From positions 124,001 to 188,000 of the forward strand of contig WGNR01000005.1 in assembly GCA_016124445.1 (NCBI GenBank): a stretch of DNA of 64,000 nucleotides, in the 5' to 3' direction. Under the pieces are notes generated by a model. It did not search any database, was not told the origin of the DNA, and worked only from the letters and a program-made list of their open reading frames with translations. The position numbers and the translations under genes were made by a program. Shown one piece after another: positions 1 through 8,550 of this stretch. The stretch's first letter is position 1. Each line of letters starts with the position of its first letter. Source of the DNA: a bacterium (lineage in GTDB: Bacteria > Planctomycetota > Planctomycetia > Pirellulales > Pirellulaceae).

Positions 1-441
1 CAGCAAGGCAACCGGTTCATCCTCGGCTTTAAAAAGCCAGATTCCATTCTTAATGACACGAGCTGGCTCCTGTTCGCCTACATCAATATCTTCGTACTCA
101 GGCGGCACGATGTAGGCCGGATCGCTGGTATTCCCAAACATGCAGCCAGCCAGCGTGATCCCCATAAAATCGTATTCTTTGCGAATGCCATGGAAGCATT
201 CCAATTGGGCATTCTCAGCAATCCATCGATCAACGGCCCGCTGCAGATCGGCACGAACACGATACGGAAATTTGCGTTCGGTGATGGTCAGGGTTTCGAC
301 CGTTCCTTCTGGAAAGAAATCGCGGATCAGCTCCGCGACGGTCCCTTCCTTGTCAACCATTCGACGACGAATCACCGAGATAATGACCAACGTCAGGACA
401 CTAATTCCGATCCCGATAAGAATCCCATAAAAGTATGCCAT
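1..441 (-). CDS. Membrane-anchored protein of unknown function, 3' part cut by the window edge
   Basis: The frame is open from ATG at 441 to the left edge, giving the first 147 residues. The N-terminus (MAYFYGILIGIGISVLTLVI) is a single transmembrane segment. It is followed by RRR and a mixed alpha/beta soluble region with no motif I recognise. The topology suggests an inner-membrane protein with a cytoplasmic soluble part. It follows the convincing terminator of argG in the same orientation, so it is probably a separate transcription unit. No function can be assigned from the visible part. Confidence 0.7.
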   Translation of the reverse strand, partial: MAYFYGILIGIGISVLTLVIISVIRRRMVDKEGTVAELIRDFFPEGTVETLTITERKFPYRVRADLQRAVDRWIAENAQLECFHGIRKEYDFMGITLAGCMFGNTSDPAYIVPPEYEDIDVGEQEPARVIKNGIWLFKAEDEPVALL

Positions 442-644
442 CCGCGCCACCTATGTTGCCAGAGGAACTGAGCCGTTATCGCGTACAGACACTTCCAAGC
501 CTGCCGTTATCTTGGCTTACATTTCGGATGCCGTAAACCAATTTGCATCCTTACACACAGACGCCTCTATGCCGGTTCGGTTCGGGTCAGGTAGAAGAAC
601 CTGCCTGGGCATCGAGTCCCAAAGGGCATGCATGAGGTTCGCGC

Positions 645-687
645 AAAAAAAGATGGCTACCCGGTCGATCTACCGGTTAGCCATCTT
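645..687 (-). terminator. Rho-independent terminator of argG
   Basis: Read on the minus strand, a stem of about 15 pairs (AAGATGGCTA..CCGG / CCGG..TAGCCATCTT, with one unpaired base on each side) closes on a short TAGATCGA loop and is followed by a run of T. It lies about 35 bases beyond the argG stop codon. Confidence 0.85.
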
Positions 688-721
688 AAGAAGTTTTCAA
701 TTGCCGTGCGCGACGAAGCGA

Positions 722-1936
722 TTAATACTCCCGAGGCGTAACGCGTCCCTGGACGCGGCTCGGCAGGCCTTGGATTCTTAGGAAACCTTCGGCGTCGTCC
801 TGGTTGTAGCTGCCGCCGCCTTCCATCGTGGCGATTCCTTCGTCGTACAGGCTCGTTTCGCTCGAGCGACTGTCGACGATGATGTTGCCTTTGTAGAGCT
901 TGAAGGTGACTTCGCCGGTGCACTTCTCCATCGCGTTCTTGATGAAGGCCAACAGGGCGTCGAGCTTGGCGTTGTACCAGAAGCCGTTGTAAACGTCTTC
1001 GGCGACGATCGGCTTCAACTGATCGCGGAGGTGAATCAGGTCACGGTCCAGGGTCAGCTGCTCGACGTTCAGCAGGGCGTCGTACAGAATCGTCATGCCT
1101 GGGGCTTCGTAGACGCCGCGGCTCTTCATGCCGACGAAGCGGTTTTCGACCATATCGATTCGGCCGACACCATTGCGTCCGCCGATTTCGTTCAGCTTGG
1201 TCACCACTTCCAAGGCGGTGCACTTCTGACCGTTGACGTGGGTTGGTACGCCCTTTTCCACCTTGATGGTAACCGTCTCGGCTTTGTCAGGGGCATCTTG
1301 CGGGCTGACGGTCATGCCGAAGTCGACCAGTTCGACGCCGTTGACGCCCAGGTCTTCCAGTTCGCCAGCTTCGTAGCTGATGTGCAGGACGTTCTCGTCG
1401 CTGCTATACGGCTTGGCGGTCGAAGCTTTGACCGGGATGTTCTTTTCGTTGCAGTAGGCAATCAGTTCGGTTCGGCCTGGGAACTTGTCGCGGAATCGCT
1501 TGATTCGCCACGGGGCAATCACTTTCACCGTGGGATCGAGTGCTTCGGCCGCCAACTGGAAGCGGCACTGGTCGTTACCTTTACCGGTAGCACCGTGGGC
1601 GTAGGCATCGGCACCTACTTCTTTAGCAACCTGGAGACAAAGCTTGCTGATCAGCGGCCGGGCAATCGAGGTACCCAGCAGGTAGATCGATTCGTACTTT
1701 GCTTGCCACTGCAGCACGGGGAAGGCGAAGTCGCGGCACATCTCTTCGCGGCCATCGACAATCCGGGACGACACGGCTCCGCAGTCCTTGGCCTTCTGCA
1801 AGATCGCCTCGCGGTCTTCGCAGGGCTGCCCCAAATCGACGTACACGGCATGGACGTCGTACCCTTCATCTTGCAGCCATCCCAAGATGACTGACGTATC
1901 GAGACCCCCAGAGTAAGCAAGGACACAGCTTGGCAT
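722..1936 (-). CDS. argG: Argininosuccinate synthase
   Basis: It ligates citrulline and aspartate with ATP to give argininosuccinate, the penultimate step of arginine synthesis, in the cytosol. The 404 residues match the family length. The N-terminal PP-loop reads AYSGGLDTS (residues 7-15). Downstream family blocks are visible, including YAHGATGKGNDQ and the RIDMVENRFVGMKSRGVYE region. The start chosen is ATG 1936 (MPSCVLAYSGG). The open frame extends 19 codons further upstream, but that stretch does not resemble the family. The gene stands alone, with a strong terminator downstream. No regulatory element is evident. Confidence 0.96.
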   Translation of the reverse strand: MPSCVLAYSGGLDTSVILGWLQDEGYDVHAVYVDLGQPCEDREAILQKAKDCGAVSSRIVDGREEMCRDFAFPVLQWQAKYESIYLLGTSIARPLISKLCLQVAKEVGADAYAHGATGKGNDQCRFQLAAEALDPTVKVIAPWRIKRFRDKFPGRTELIAYCNEKNIPVKASTAKPYSSDENVLHISYEAGELEDLGVNGVELVDFGMTVSPQDAPDKAETVTIKVEKGVPTHVNGQKCTALEVVTKLNEIGGRNGVGRIDMVENRFVGMKSRGVYEAPGMTILYDALLNVEQLTLDRDLIHLRDQLKPIVAEDVYNGFWYNAKLDALLAFIKNAMEKCTGEVTFKLYKGNIIVDSRSSETSLYDEGIATMEGGGSYNQDDAEGFLRIQGLPSRVQGRVTPREY

Positions 1937-2126
1937 TTTGATGCTCGCAGGCGAAATGGATCGTGAAACGGATGGATGGACTTCCCCCACCATCGAGGAG
2001 AAGCGTTTGAAACAAGAGGTTCATTCTCGGCGAGGGGGTCAACCCAGGCAAGGGGCCGTTTTTGATCGTTGCTAAAAGGTTAGCCAATTAGTAGGATTTA
2101 GCCCCACCCGAGCGAGCTTTTCCGAG

Positions 2127-2921
2127 ATGATTGCGATGCACGACTCACAAGAGATCGGCGAATCGAACCCCAACCCGTATTCTTCGCCACAGTCTGAGGT
2201 AGAAGAAGTCGCCCCAGAACCGATCGACCTGCCTCCTTTGAATCCATATCTATTGTGGGGAAGCTTGATCTGCTCGGTCGTGATTACCGCCGGCTACGGT
2301 TACTCAATTGGCTTTTGGCAAAACGCCACCGACATTTTGTATTACGGAGTTGGGCCAGGGATTTTGATAACCCTGGGAGTAACGGGTGGCTTGGGATTTC
2401 CAATTCTTGTGCGTGCGTTGCGGACAGGCACCTTTTCTCGCTTGATGCCAGGTCATTGGTTTCTGATCGGATCGTGTGGCTTCACGGTCATGTTTGCCAC
2501 CGAGGTGTGCTTGAAACCGTTTGTCGATTCCGCCGAAATGATTAGCGTGAAAGTCCAAGGGGTCGTCCTGAGTATCTTTTTCCTGGCGGTTACCGCTTAC
2601 TCGAACGAATCAATCTTGTGGCGTGTGTTCCTTTGGTTCTTAAATCTGTTTTCTGTCGTCAGCGTGTTTATAGTTTCATTCCATGTTTACATGATGGCAA
2701 CCGGCAAACGACCACTTACTTTGGATGCACTACTTTGGGGAGTAATCGATTTTCCCGCTATGTTTTACGTGCCCTGGGCATTTCTGGCTTGTCTTGCAGG
2801 GATACCCTCGGATTGGTTTCACAAGACGCAGCGAGACTGGTTACATTGGGTTGGCATTTTGTGCGGGGCGCTGCTTCCGTTTTTCTTCGCCGTCGCCATG
2901 TTCCTAACGCAAGTTACGTAG
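2127..2921 (+). CDS. Multipass membrane protein, unknown function
   Basis: 264 residues. A hydrophilic N-terminus of about 38 residues carries the short motif NPYSSPQS, then about seven hydrophobic segments follow (LICSVVITAGYGYSIGF, ILITLGVTGGLGFPILV, WFLIGSCGFTVMFATEV, VVLSIFFLAVTAY and others), ending in a final helix near the C-terminus. No catalytic motif is visible. A second in-frame ATG lies at 2136 (MHDSQE). The NP[FY]xSP motif recurs near the N-terminus of other membrane proteins in this window (8.5-9.3 kb and about 46-47 kb). The gene converges on the sulfatase gene. Probably an inner-membrane protein. Confidence 0.75.
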   Translation: MIAMHDSQEIGESNPNPYSSPQSEVEEVAPEPIDLPPLNPYLLWGSLICSVVITAGYGYSIGFWQNATDILYYGVGPGILITLGVTGGLGFPILVRALRTGTFSRLMPGHWFLIGSCGFTVMFATEVCLKPFVDSAEMISVKVQGVVLSIFFLAVTAYSNESILWRVFLWFLNLFSVVSVFIVSFHVYMMATGKRPLTLDALLWGVIDFPAMFYVPWAFLACLAGIPSDWFHKTQRDWLHWVGILCGALLPFFFAVAMFLTQVT

Positions 2922-2945
2922 CGAGCGAATCACTACTTCTTCAAA

Positions 2946-4385
2946 TCACTTCAGCAAATCGCAGTCCCGAACTTCGGCCAACTTCTCGGCCAGCCGCTTT
3001 TGAAACCTGGCCACCACGTCCGCATATTTCGGATCCTCGGCCAGGTTGGTGTACTGCTTGGGATCGTTCTGCATGTCGAACAGTTCCATCCCACCGCTAC
3101 CGTCTTCCTTGTATTGGATGAACGACCAATCGGGCGTCCTCAGTAGAAAACCCTTTTGCATCGGCGAGACGTTCAAGATGTCGTCGTGAACTTTGGCTTT
3201 TGGATCTTTCAGCAGCGGAGTGATGTCTTTGCCTTGCAGGCGATCGGCTACTTCCAGGCCGCACAGTGCCGATGTCGTGGGATAGAGATCTAACAGTTGC
3301 GTCAGCGAATCGGACACGGCTGGCTGCATGCCGGGTACCTTGACGATCAGCGGGACGGTGGCCGATTCTTCGTGCAGGCTGACCTTCGCCCAGAAGTCGT
3401 GCTGGCCGAGATGGTAGCCATGGTCGCTGGTGAAGATGACGATCGTATTGTCAGCCTGGCCGCTGGCTTCCAGCGCTTTGAGCACCTTGCCGACCTGGGC
3501 GTCCATAAACGCGACCGCGCCGTAGTACCCGCCTACGGCTTTCTTTTGCCGGCGGATATCCATTTGCATGTTTTGGCTGGTCTTGTAGTTGATGCCCATC
3601 TTCGGGATGTCGTCCCAGTCGCCTGGCACTTTCTCAGGCAGTTGCTGATTGTCGTACGGCTTGTACGGCTCGACATACTTTCTGGGCGAGACAAACGGAA
3701 CGTGTGGGCGAACAAAACCGACCGCCAGGAAGAACGGTTTGTCTGCTTTTGCGTGCTCCTCGATCAGTTCGACTGCCTTGGCGGCTGTCTTGCCATCGCT
3801 GTGGACCAGGTCGTCTCCATCTGCTTCGACCACGACGAACGTGTTTCCACCGACCACCGGCCTTTTGCCATCGGGGTTGCGCTCTAACGTTTCGCCATCA
3901 CCGGGGGCTTTCCATTCGGGGCCTGGACTGTTGTATCGATCGACCCAGCAGATCGGATCGTCGGCTCCATCGGTGCCAGCCTCGATCCCGCCAGGAACTC
4001 CCATATGGAAGATCTTACTCACGCGTGCCGTGTAGTAGCCATTGTTCTTGAAGTGCTGTGGCCACATGGCCCGATCACCGATCTGGGGCCGCGGACTGAC
4101 ATACCCCATCACGCCAGTTGCGTGCGGATAGTAGCCCGAAAGAAACGACGCCCGGCTCGGACCGCAGTAAGTTGCATTGCAGTAAGCGTGCGTAAACCGC
4201 GTTCCCTTGGCTGCGAGGCTATCAATGTTCGGTGTCTTGGAAACCTGGTTGCCATAGCAAGAGAGTGCCGTCGGTGTAAGGTCGTCCGCGATGATGAACA
4301 GCACATTCATCGGGCGTTCAGCAGCTTGGGCCACGGAAACGAAACCAAGAACCAGAAGCAGTGCCGAACAACGCAAGATATTCAT
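2946..4385 (-). CDS. Secreted type I sulfatase, iduronate-2-sulfatase-like
   Basis: It hydrolyses sulfate esters, probably from sulfated polysaccharides, outside the cytoplasm. 479 residues. The signal peptide is MNILRCSALLLVLGFVSVAQA. The metal-binding start is LFIIADDLTPTALSCYG (D34, D35), and the formylglycine motif is C74-G-P-S-R78, so maturation by a formylglycine-generating enzyme is expected. Later blocks VGFVRPHVPFVSP and FTSDHGYHLGQHDFW are typical of the iduronate-2-sulfatase-like branch. The start is ATG 4385; the frame runs 17 codons further upstream, but only this Met gives a proper signal peptide. It lies 66 bases after the SDR gene on the same strand and may be co-transcribed. 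The exact substrate cannot be read from sequence. Confidence 0.92.
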   Translation of the reverse strand: MNILRCSALLLVLGFVSVAQAAERPMNVLFIIADDLTPTALSCYGNQVSKTPNIDSLAAKGTRFTHAYCNATYCGPSRASFLSGYYPHATGVMGYVSPRPQIGDRAMWPQHFKNNGYYTARVSKIFHMGVPGGIEAGTDGADDPICWVDRYNSPGPEWKAPGDGETLERNPDGKRPVVGGNTFVVVEADGDDLVHSDGKTAAKAVELIEEHAKADKPFFLAVGFVRPHVPFVSPRKYVEPYKPYDNQQLPEKVPGDWDDIPKMGINYKTSQNMQMDIRRQKKAVGGYYGAVAFMDAQVGKVLKALEASGQADNTIVIFTSDHGYHLGQHDFWAKVSLHEESATVPLIVKVPGMQPAVSDSLTQLLDLYPTTSALCGLEVADRLQGKDITPLLKDPKAKVHDDILNVSPMQKGFLLRTPDWSFIQYKEDGSGGMELFDMQNDPKQYTNLAEDPKYADVVARFQKRLAEKLAEVRDCDLLK

Positions 4386-4451
4386 GGGCAAGCGATCAAA
4401 GGAAGGATGAATAACAGGCAGGCAAGTTGAACCCAAGTTTAAACTGACCGA

Positions 4452-5321
4452 TCATTGCGGTCCAATGATCTTGAATAACCCTTCGCGGTAGCTGGGGTAC
4501 TTCGGCTGAAAGCCAAGCTCTTCGACCAACCGCTGGTTGCTCATGCGGCGATCGGACTGGGCCCGCAGCGCGGCTGGGGAATTGGGATCTGGCTCATCAA
4601 AGGTTGGCTCCGGGGCATCTAGCAGCCGAGCCACCTCGCGGTAGTAATCGCGGCGCTCGGTCGGGTGGCCGTCGCTGACTATGTAGACAGGCGAAACCTG
4701 TTCGGCATCGGCGGCTAACTGAATCGCCGTGACCGCATCGTCGACATGAATCAGGTTGAGTGCTCCGCCCCCAGGCGAAGGGATTGGCTTACCGGCTTGG
4801 ATATCGGCCATCCGCGGGATGCGACCAGGGCCGTAGATGCCGGCCATGCGCAAGATAACGCTGCGGCTGGACCAAACAGGATGCTCTTTAAGGTAGGTCT
4901 CAGCCTTCAGGAATGCCTTGCCCCCTTCTCTTGCCGGCTCGCAGGGTGTTTGCTCGTCAACCACTTCTCCGCCTGCATCGCCATAGACTCCGGTAGTACT
5001 GACCAGAATCAAGCGGCGTACTTGGGGGAGTGCTTCCAATACGTTGCGAAAGCCCTGAAAGAAGACCTCCTCGCGCGAGTGTCCAGCCGCTGGATCGAAG
5101 CCAACACTGACCACGACCGTGTCGACCTCTGGTAAGTGGCGCAAAGTCTGCGGGTTGGTGACATCGGCCAGAACAGGTTTCCACCCCTGGTTTTCAAAAT
5201 GTCGGAACCGATCTTGAGAGCGGGTAGTCACATAAACAGTGCTACCTACCGCATGCCAGGCAGCAGCAAGCGGCTGGCCCACGTAGCCGCAGCCAATTAC
5301 CAGTCGAGAACGCTGGGGCAC
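4452..5321 (-). CDS. NAD(P)-dependent epimerase/dehydratase (extended SDR, YeeZ-like)
   Basis: 289 residues with an N-terminal Rossmann motif VIGCGYVGQPLAAAW, a short variant of GxxGxxG. The strand VDTVVVSVGF and the active-site region LILVSTTGVYGDAGG follow, with a lysine in GGKAFLKAE downstream. The IYGPGRIP and LNLIHVDDAVTAI blocks are typical of extended SDRs acting on nucleotide sugars or related compounds. The substrate is unknown. It lies upstream of the sulfatase gene on the same strand. Confidence 0.85.
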   Translation of the reverse strand: MPQRSRLVIGCGYVGQPLAAAWHAVGSTVYVTTRSQDRFRHFENQGWKPVLADVTNPQTLRHLPEVDTVVVSVGFDPAAGHSREEVFFQGFRNVLEALPQVRRLILVSTTGVYGDAGGEVVDEQTPCEPAREGGKAFLKAETYLKEHPVWSSRSVILRMAGIYGPGRIPRMADIQAGKPIPSPGGGALNLIHVDDAVTAIQLAADAEQVSPVYIVSDGHPTERRDYYREVARLLDAPEPTFDEPDPNSPAALRAQSDRRMSNQRLVEELGFQPKYPSYREGLFKIIGPQ

Positions 5322-5446
5322 GATTAATTCTCCGTAGGCTTTTTAGCCTGCAAATGCCTTAAACCTTTAATTATTCATTGCTTCGGGCGATTCTATCAAA
5401 TCGACGGCGACACTACCAAAACTGCGCGGGGTTGACTACGATAGAG

Positions 5447-5540
5447 CTAGGAATTCACGACAGCACTGCTGCCTGAGATCTGGCCCCACCTCCGAATGTT
5501 TGTAACCAACAACGTGACAAACACTTGATCGAATTCCTAG
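5447..5540. repeat. Perfect 10-base inverted repeat upstream of the protease pair
   Basis: CTAGGAATTC at 5447-5456 and GAATTCCTAG at 5531-5540 are exact reverse complements separated by 74 bases. They lie in the intergenic region between the SDR gene and the HtrA-like gene. They may be paired regulator sites or chance; nothing else in the sequence decides this. Confidence 0.4.
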
Positions 5541-5609
5541 AATAAAAACGAACCCCGATGCACTTCCCCCGTATTCGAGGTTGCTTTGTCAGATTCTAAA
5601 GGGCACGCC

Positions 5610-6674
5610 ATGACATATCGGAATTCCCCTCTCTTCTTCCTCGGCGACTTCACTGCTTCTACCGGGAAGATTGTCCTCGCTTGTTTGTTGGTACTTTGCT
5701 TGCCCTTTCTGGCCAGCGCTCAAGACCAAAACAACCCCACCATTCAACGCACTGCTCATTTCTCTGAGATCCTGACCGGAGACGCGCCGGATACCGTCGC
5801 CGATCTCCGCTCGATGCAAAACCAAATCCAAGAGGTCATGCCGAAAGTTCTCAAGGCGACCGTCGGTGTCATCATCGGCTCGGCCCAGGGATCTGGCGTG
5901 ATCGTTAACGAAGAAGGTCTGATCTTCACCGCCGGGCACGTCATCGGTGCCCCTAACCGCGACGTGGTGATCATTCTGCATGATGGCCGTCGCGTCAAAG
6001 GCGTGACCCTTGGAACCGATCGGAGCATCGACTCCGGTGCGATCAAGATCACGACTCCAGGCAAGTATCCTTTCGCCCCGGTTCGCCAGTCGACGAGCCT
6101 GCACGAAGGTGAATGGGTGCTGGTAATGGGGCATGCCGGCGGAATCGTTAAAGATCGCCAACCAGCCCTTCGGCTTGGCCGCGTGTTGGCCGCCAGCCGC
6201 GATGTGATCGCAACCGACGCTACCCTGGTCGGCGGCGATAGCGGCGGGCCGCTGCTTGACATTCAAGGCAACGTCATCGGCATCAATAGCCGCATCGGCA
6301 ATCGAATTACCGCTAATCTACACGTTCCTTCCTCGCAGTACCTCGAAAACGTCGACCGGCTGGAAAAGTCGGAGGTGTGGGGTCGATTGGGTGGAACGCA
6401 ACCATACATGGGTGTTCGCTGTGATCCACAACAGCATGATGCTGTTGTCACAGGCGTCACCCCGGGTTCCCCGGCAGCGCAAGCGGGAATCCAGGAAGGA
6501 GATCAGGTTTTGCAATTCAACAGTCGCAAGATCAACTCCTTCGACGATTTGAAACTGATGGTAAATCAGTACTCTCCGGGTGACCGCATTAAGGTACGGA
6601 TACGGCGCAGCTCGGGCGACATTGTAACTCTTGAAGTTGAACTTTTAGATCGTCGCCAGTTGGGCTCGAAATAG
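5610..6674 (+). CDS. Secreted HtrA/DegP-like serine protease with C-terminal PDZ domain
   Basis: 354 residues from ATG 5610. An in-frame TTG at 5586, preceded by GAGG, would add eight residues and cannot be excluded. A signal sequence (KIVLACLLVLCLPFLASAQ) is followed by a trypsin-like domain with a complete triad: His110 in FTAGHVIG, Asp141 in DRSIDSGAI and Ser211 in GGDSGGPLL. One PDZ domain covers roughly residues 255-345 (PYMGVRCDPQ to VRIRRSSGDIV). The role is probably envelope protein quality control. The next gene, 79 bases downstream, encodes a degenerate relative, so the two may act as a pair. Confidence 0.9.
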   Translation: MTYRNSPLFFLGDFTASTGKIVLACLLVLCLPFLASAQDQNNPTIQRTAHFSEILTGDAPDTVADLRSMQNQIQEVMPKVLKATVGVIIGSAQGSGVIVNEEGLIFTAGHVIGAPNRDVVIILHDGRRVKGVTLGTDRSIDSGAIKITTPGKYPFAPVRQSTSLHEGEWVLVMGHAGGIVKDRQPALRLGRVLAASRDVIATDATLVGGDSGGPLLDIQGNVIGINSRIGNRITANLHVPSSQYLENVDRLEKSEVWGRLGGTQPYMGVRCDPQQHDAVVTGVTPGSPAAQAGIQEGDQVLQFNSRKINSFDDLKLMVNQYSPGDRIKVRIRRSSGDIVTLEVELLDRRQLGSK

Positions 6675-6753
6675 AGGAAAGTCACCTCGATAGGAGCCGG
6701 GTAACCCCCGGTTTCCACCGTACCAATCTGCGACGAAACAACGGAGTGATCAC

Positions 6754-7923
6754 ATGCCCCGGTTTCGTTTAAGTATCCTGCCGTCCCTGGTGGTATTGGC
6801 ATTGTCGGCCATTGCAACTCTTGCTCCGTCGACGGTCCAAGCCCAGGTCTTTGAAAGTGACGGCATCGCGATGCGTTTCATGAAACGCATCCATCAGCGT
6901 AGCAGCAGCGAAGTCCTCGATGCGTTTCAACCGGTCGTGCGAGATGCCCGTCAGGCAACCGTCGAGCTGAAACGGGCAGGCAAACGCGTCGCCATGGGTG
7001 GAATTGTCGATTCTGCCGGGTTGATCGTTACCAAGGCCAGCCTGGTGAATACAGCCGGCGACAACGCTCCGCTGATTGCCGAACTGGCCAACGGAGACCA
7101 ATACCTGACCAGCGAACTTGCCGCCGTCGACAAAGAGAACGATCTGGCACTGCTTCGCATCCAAGCCCAAAACCTTCCGGTCATAGAAATCGCCACTTCC
7201 CAGAAGCCGGAACTTGGCAGCTTGCTGGCAACCACCGGCCTGGACGAAGGACCGATCGCGATCGGAGTGTATGGCCTGAAACCACACAAGGTCGAAATGA
7301 AAAACGCCATGCTCGGTGTCATGCTCTCGCGTGACCCAGGTCCGGCCAAGGTTGATATGGTGGTCGAAAAGAGCGCCGCCGCTGAGGCAGGGATTTTGGC
7401 CGAAGATGTGATCTTGTCGATCAACGACATCGCCATCAACACCGGTAGCCACCTGATCGAAACCGTTCGCACCTATGAACCTGGCGACGCGCTGAAGGTG
7501 AAGCTGAAACGTTCCAACAAGGAAATGCTGCTCAACGTGATCCTGGATGAATGGGTCGCCGGTCCGAACCAGGCCCGGCATGACTTTCAGAACCATCTCG
7601 GTGGCGACCTCAGCCAGCGCCGTAGCGGTTTTCCTTCGGTCTTCCAACACGACAGCTATCTACAGCCGGAACAATGCGGCGGACCGATTTGTAATCTCGA
7701 TGGCCAGGTCGTGGGGCTGAACATTGCGCGGGCAGGCCGCGTGGCCACCTATGCGATCCCTGGGGCGGAACTCTCCAAGGCAGTTACCAAGCTGCTTTCT
7801 GCCGTGGGAGCCACGCAGAAGGGCGAGATCGTTCAATCCAGGATCAGTGCCAAGCCAGTCATTTCATCCGAAGCACTTGCACCGGGCGAAACTCGCTGGA
7901 TTCCGAGCAAAGCATCCAATTAG
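6754..7923 (+). CDS. Secreted HtrA-like pseudoprotease with an inserted PDZ domain
   Basis: 389 residues with a signal peptide ending near STVQA. The first half resembles the N-terminal barrel of HtrA (GIVDSAGLIVTKASLV, then DKENDLALLRI), but the catalytic-His position is Ser96. A PDZ-like segment (about 186-265: AMLGVMLS...AGILAEDVILSINDIAI) comes next. Only after it appears the block normally holding the nucleophile, EQCGGPICNLDGQVVGLNIA, with Cys308 in place of Ser. The Asp (D130) is retained. This looks like a PDZ inserted into the protease fold, or a rearranged copy, with loss of normal activity. It sits 79 bases after an intact HtrA-like gene. A scaffold or regulatory role is inference. 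Confidence 0.82.
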   Translation: MPRFRLSILPSLVVLALSAIATLAPSTVQAQVFESDGIAMRFMKRIHQRSSSEVLDAFQPVVRDARQATVELKRAGKRVAMGGIVDSAGLIVTKASLVNTAGDNAPLIAELANGDQYLTSELAAVDKENDLALLRIQAQNLPVIEIATSQKPELGSLLATTGLDEGPIAIGVYGLKPHKVEMKNAMLGVMLSRDPGPAKVDMVVEKSAAAEAGILAEDVILSINDIAINTGSHLIETVRTYEPGDALKVKLKRSNKEMLLNVILDEWVAGPNQARHDFQNHLGGDLSQRRSGFPSVFQHDSYLQPEQCGGPICNLDGQVVGLNIARAGRVATYAIPGAELSKAVTKLLSAVGATQKGEIVQSRISAKPVISSEALAPGETRWIPSKASN

Positions 7924-8109
7924 GCATGAGATTGCCTCTGCTACTTTCCATCGCGGGGGGTAAGGCGGTAAGATGGCGGCTGGCAGAATTCGTCCGTCGC
8001 CATTGTGATGCTGCAGGGTATCAATCGATCCTTCGCGGCCGATGTGACTGACAACGGCCGCCACATGATGCACTCCGCCCGGTAATCTCTCGATCAAGTC
8101 GACCTTCCC

Positions 8110-8388
8110 ATGCAAGACAAACTGAACGACCTGCGCGAATCCCTTAGCGAACTGCAGCGTGAGTTGCGAGAAGTCGAACACCTGGACGACGAAACCAAGC
8201 GGCACCTGGAAGGGGTGATGGAATCGATCAACGACGCGCTCCATCGGGAAGATACTGAAGCACTGTCGCACCCATCGCTGCGAGAAACGCTGGCCAACCG
8301 CAGCGAGCAACTCTCGGAATCAAGCTATCCGAGCCTGACGAAGATTCTGACCAACCTGGCCGATATTCTGGGCAACAGCGGGCTGTAA
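8110..8388 (+). CDS. DUF4404 family small protein
   Basis: 92 residues, highly charged and helical throughout. The pattern LRESLSELQRELREVEHLDDETKRHLEGVMESINDAL fits DUF4404. It contains no membrane segment, signal or catalytic motif. The second half (SYPSLTKILTNLADILGNSGL) is an amphipathic helix. It is probably a cytosolic coiled-coil protein of unknown role. It stands alone, followed by a terminator. Confidence 0.8.
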   Translation: MQDKLNDLRESLSELQRELREVEHLDDETKRHLEGVMESINDALHREDTEALSHPSLRETLANRSEQLSESSYPSLTKILTNLADILGNSGL

Positions 8389-8451
8389 ATCAAAGCCTCT
8401 GCAAATCATTCGCGCTGGCTTCGCCATCGATCGGATCCTCCTAGAGAGCAA

Positions 8452-8482
8452 AGGGCCACTTTCGCATGTGGCCCTCTTTATT
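8452..8482 (+). terminator. Rho-independent terminator after the DUF4404 gene
   Basis: AGGGCCAC / GTGGCCCT form a perfect 8-pair stem with loop TTTCGCAT, followed by CTTTATT, 63 bases after the stop codon. The T run is interrupted, so strength is uncertain. Together with the A-rich flank it may work in both directions between convergent genes. Confidence 0.7.
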
Positions 8483-8550
8483 AGCTGATTGCAAGGATCC
8501 AGCCAGCTTCGGTGCTCCGCGCCAACTGGCACAGAGAACCTGACAAATCT

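Noticed and set aside
1031..1894. 287-codon open frame on the plus strand inside argG
   Set aside because: Antisense shadow of argG.
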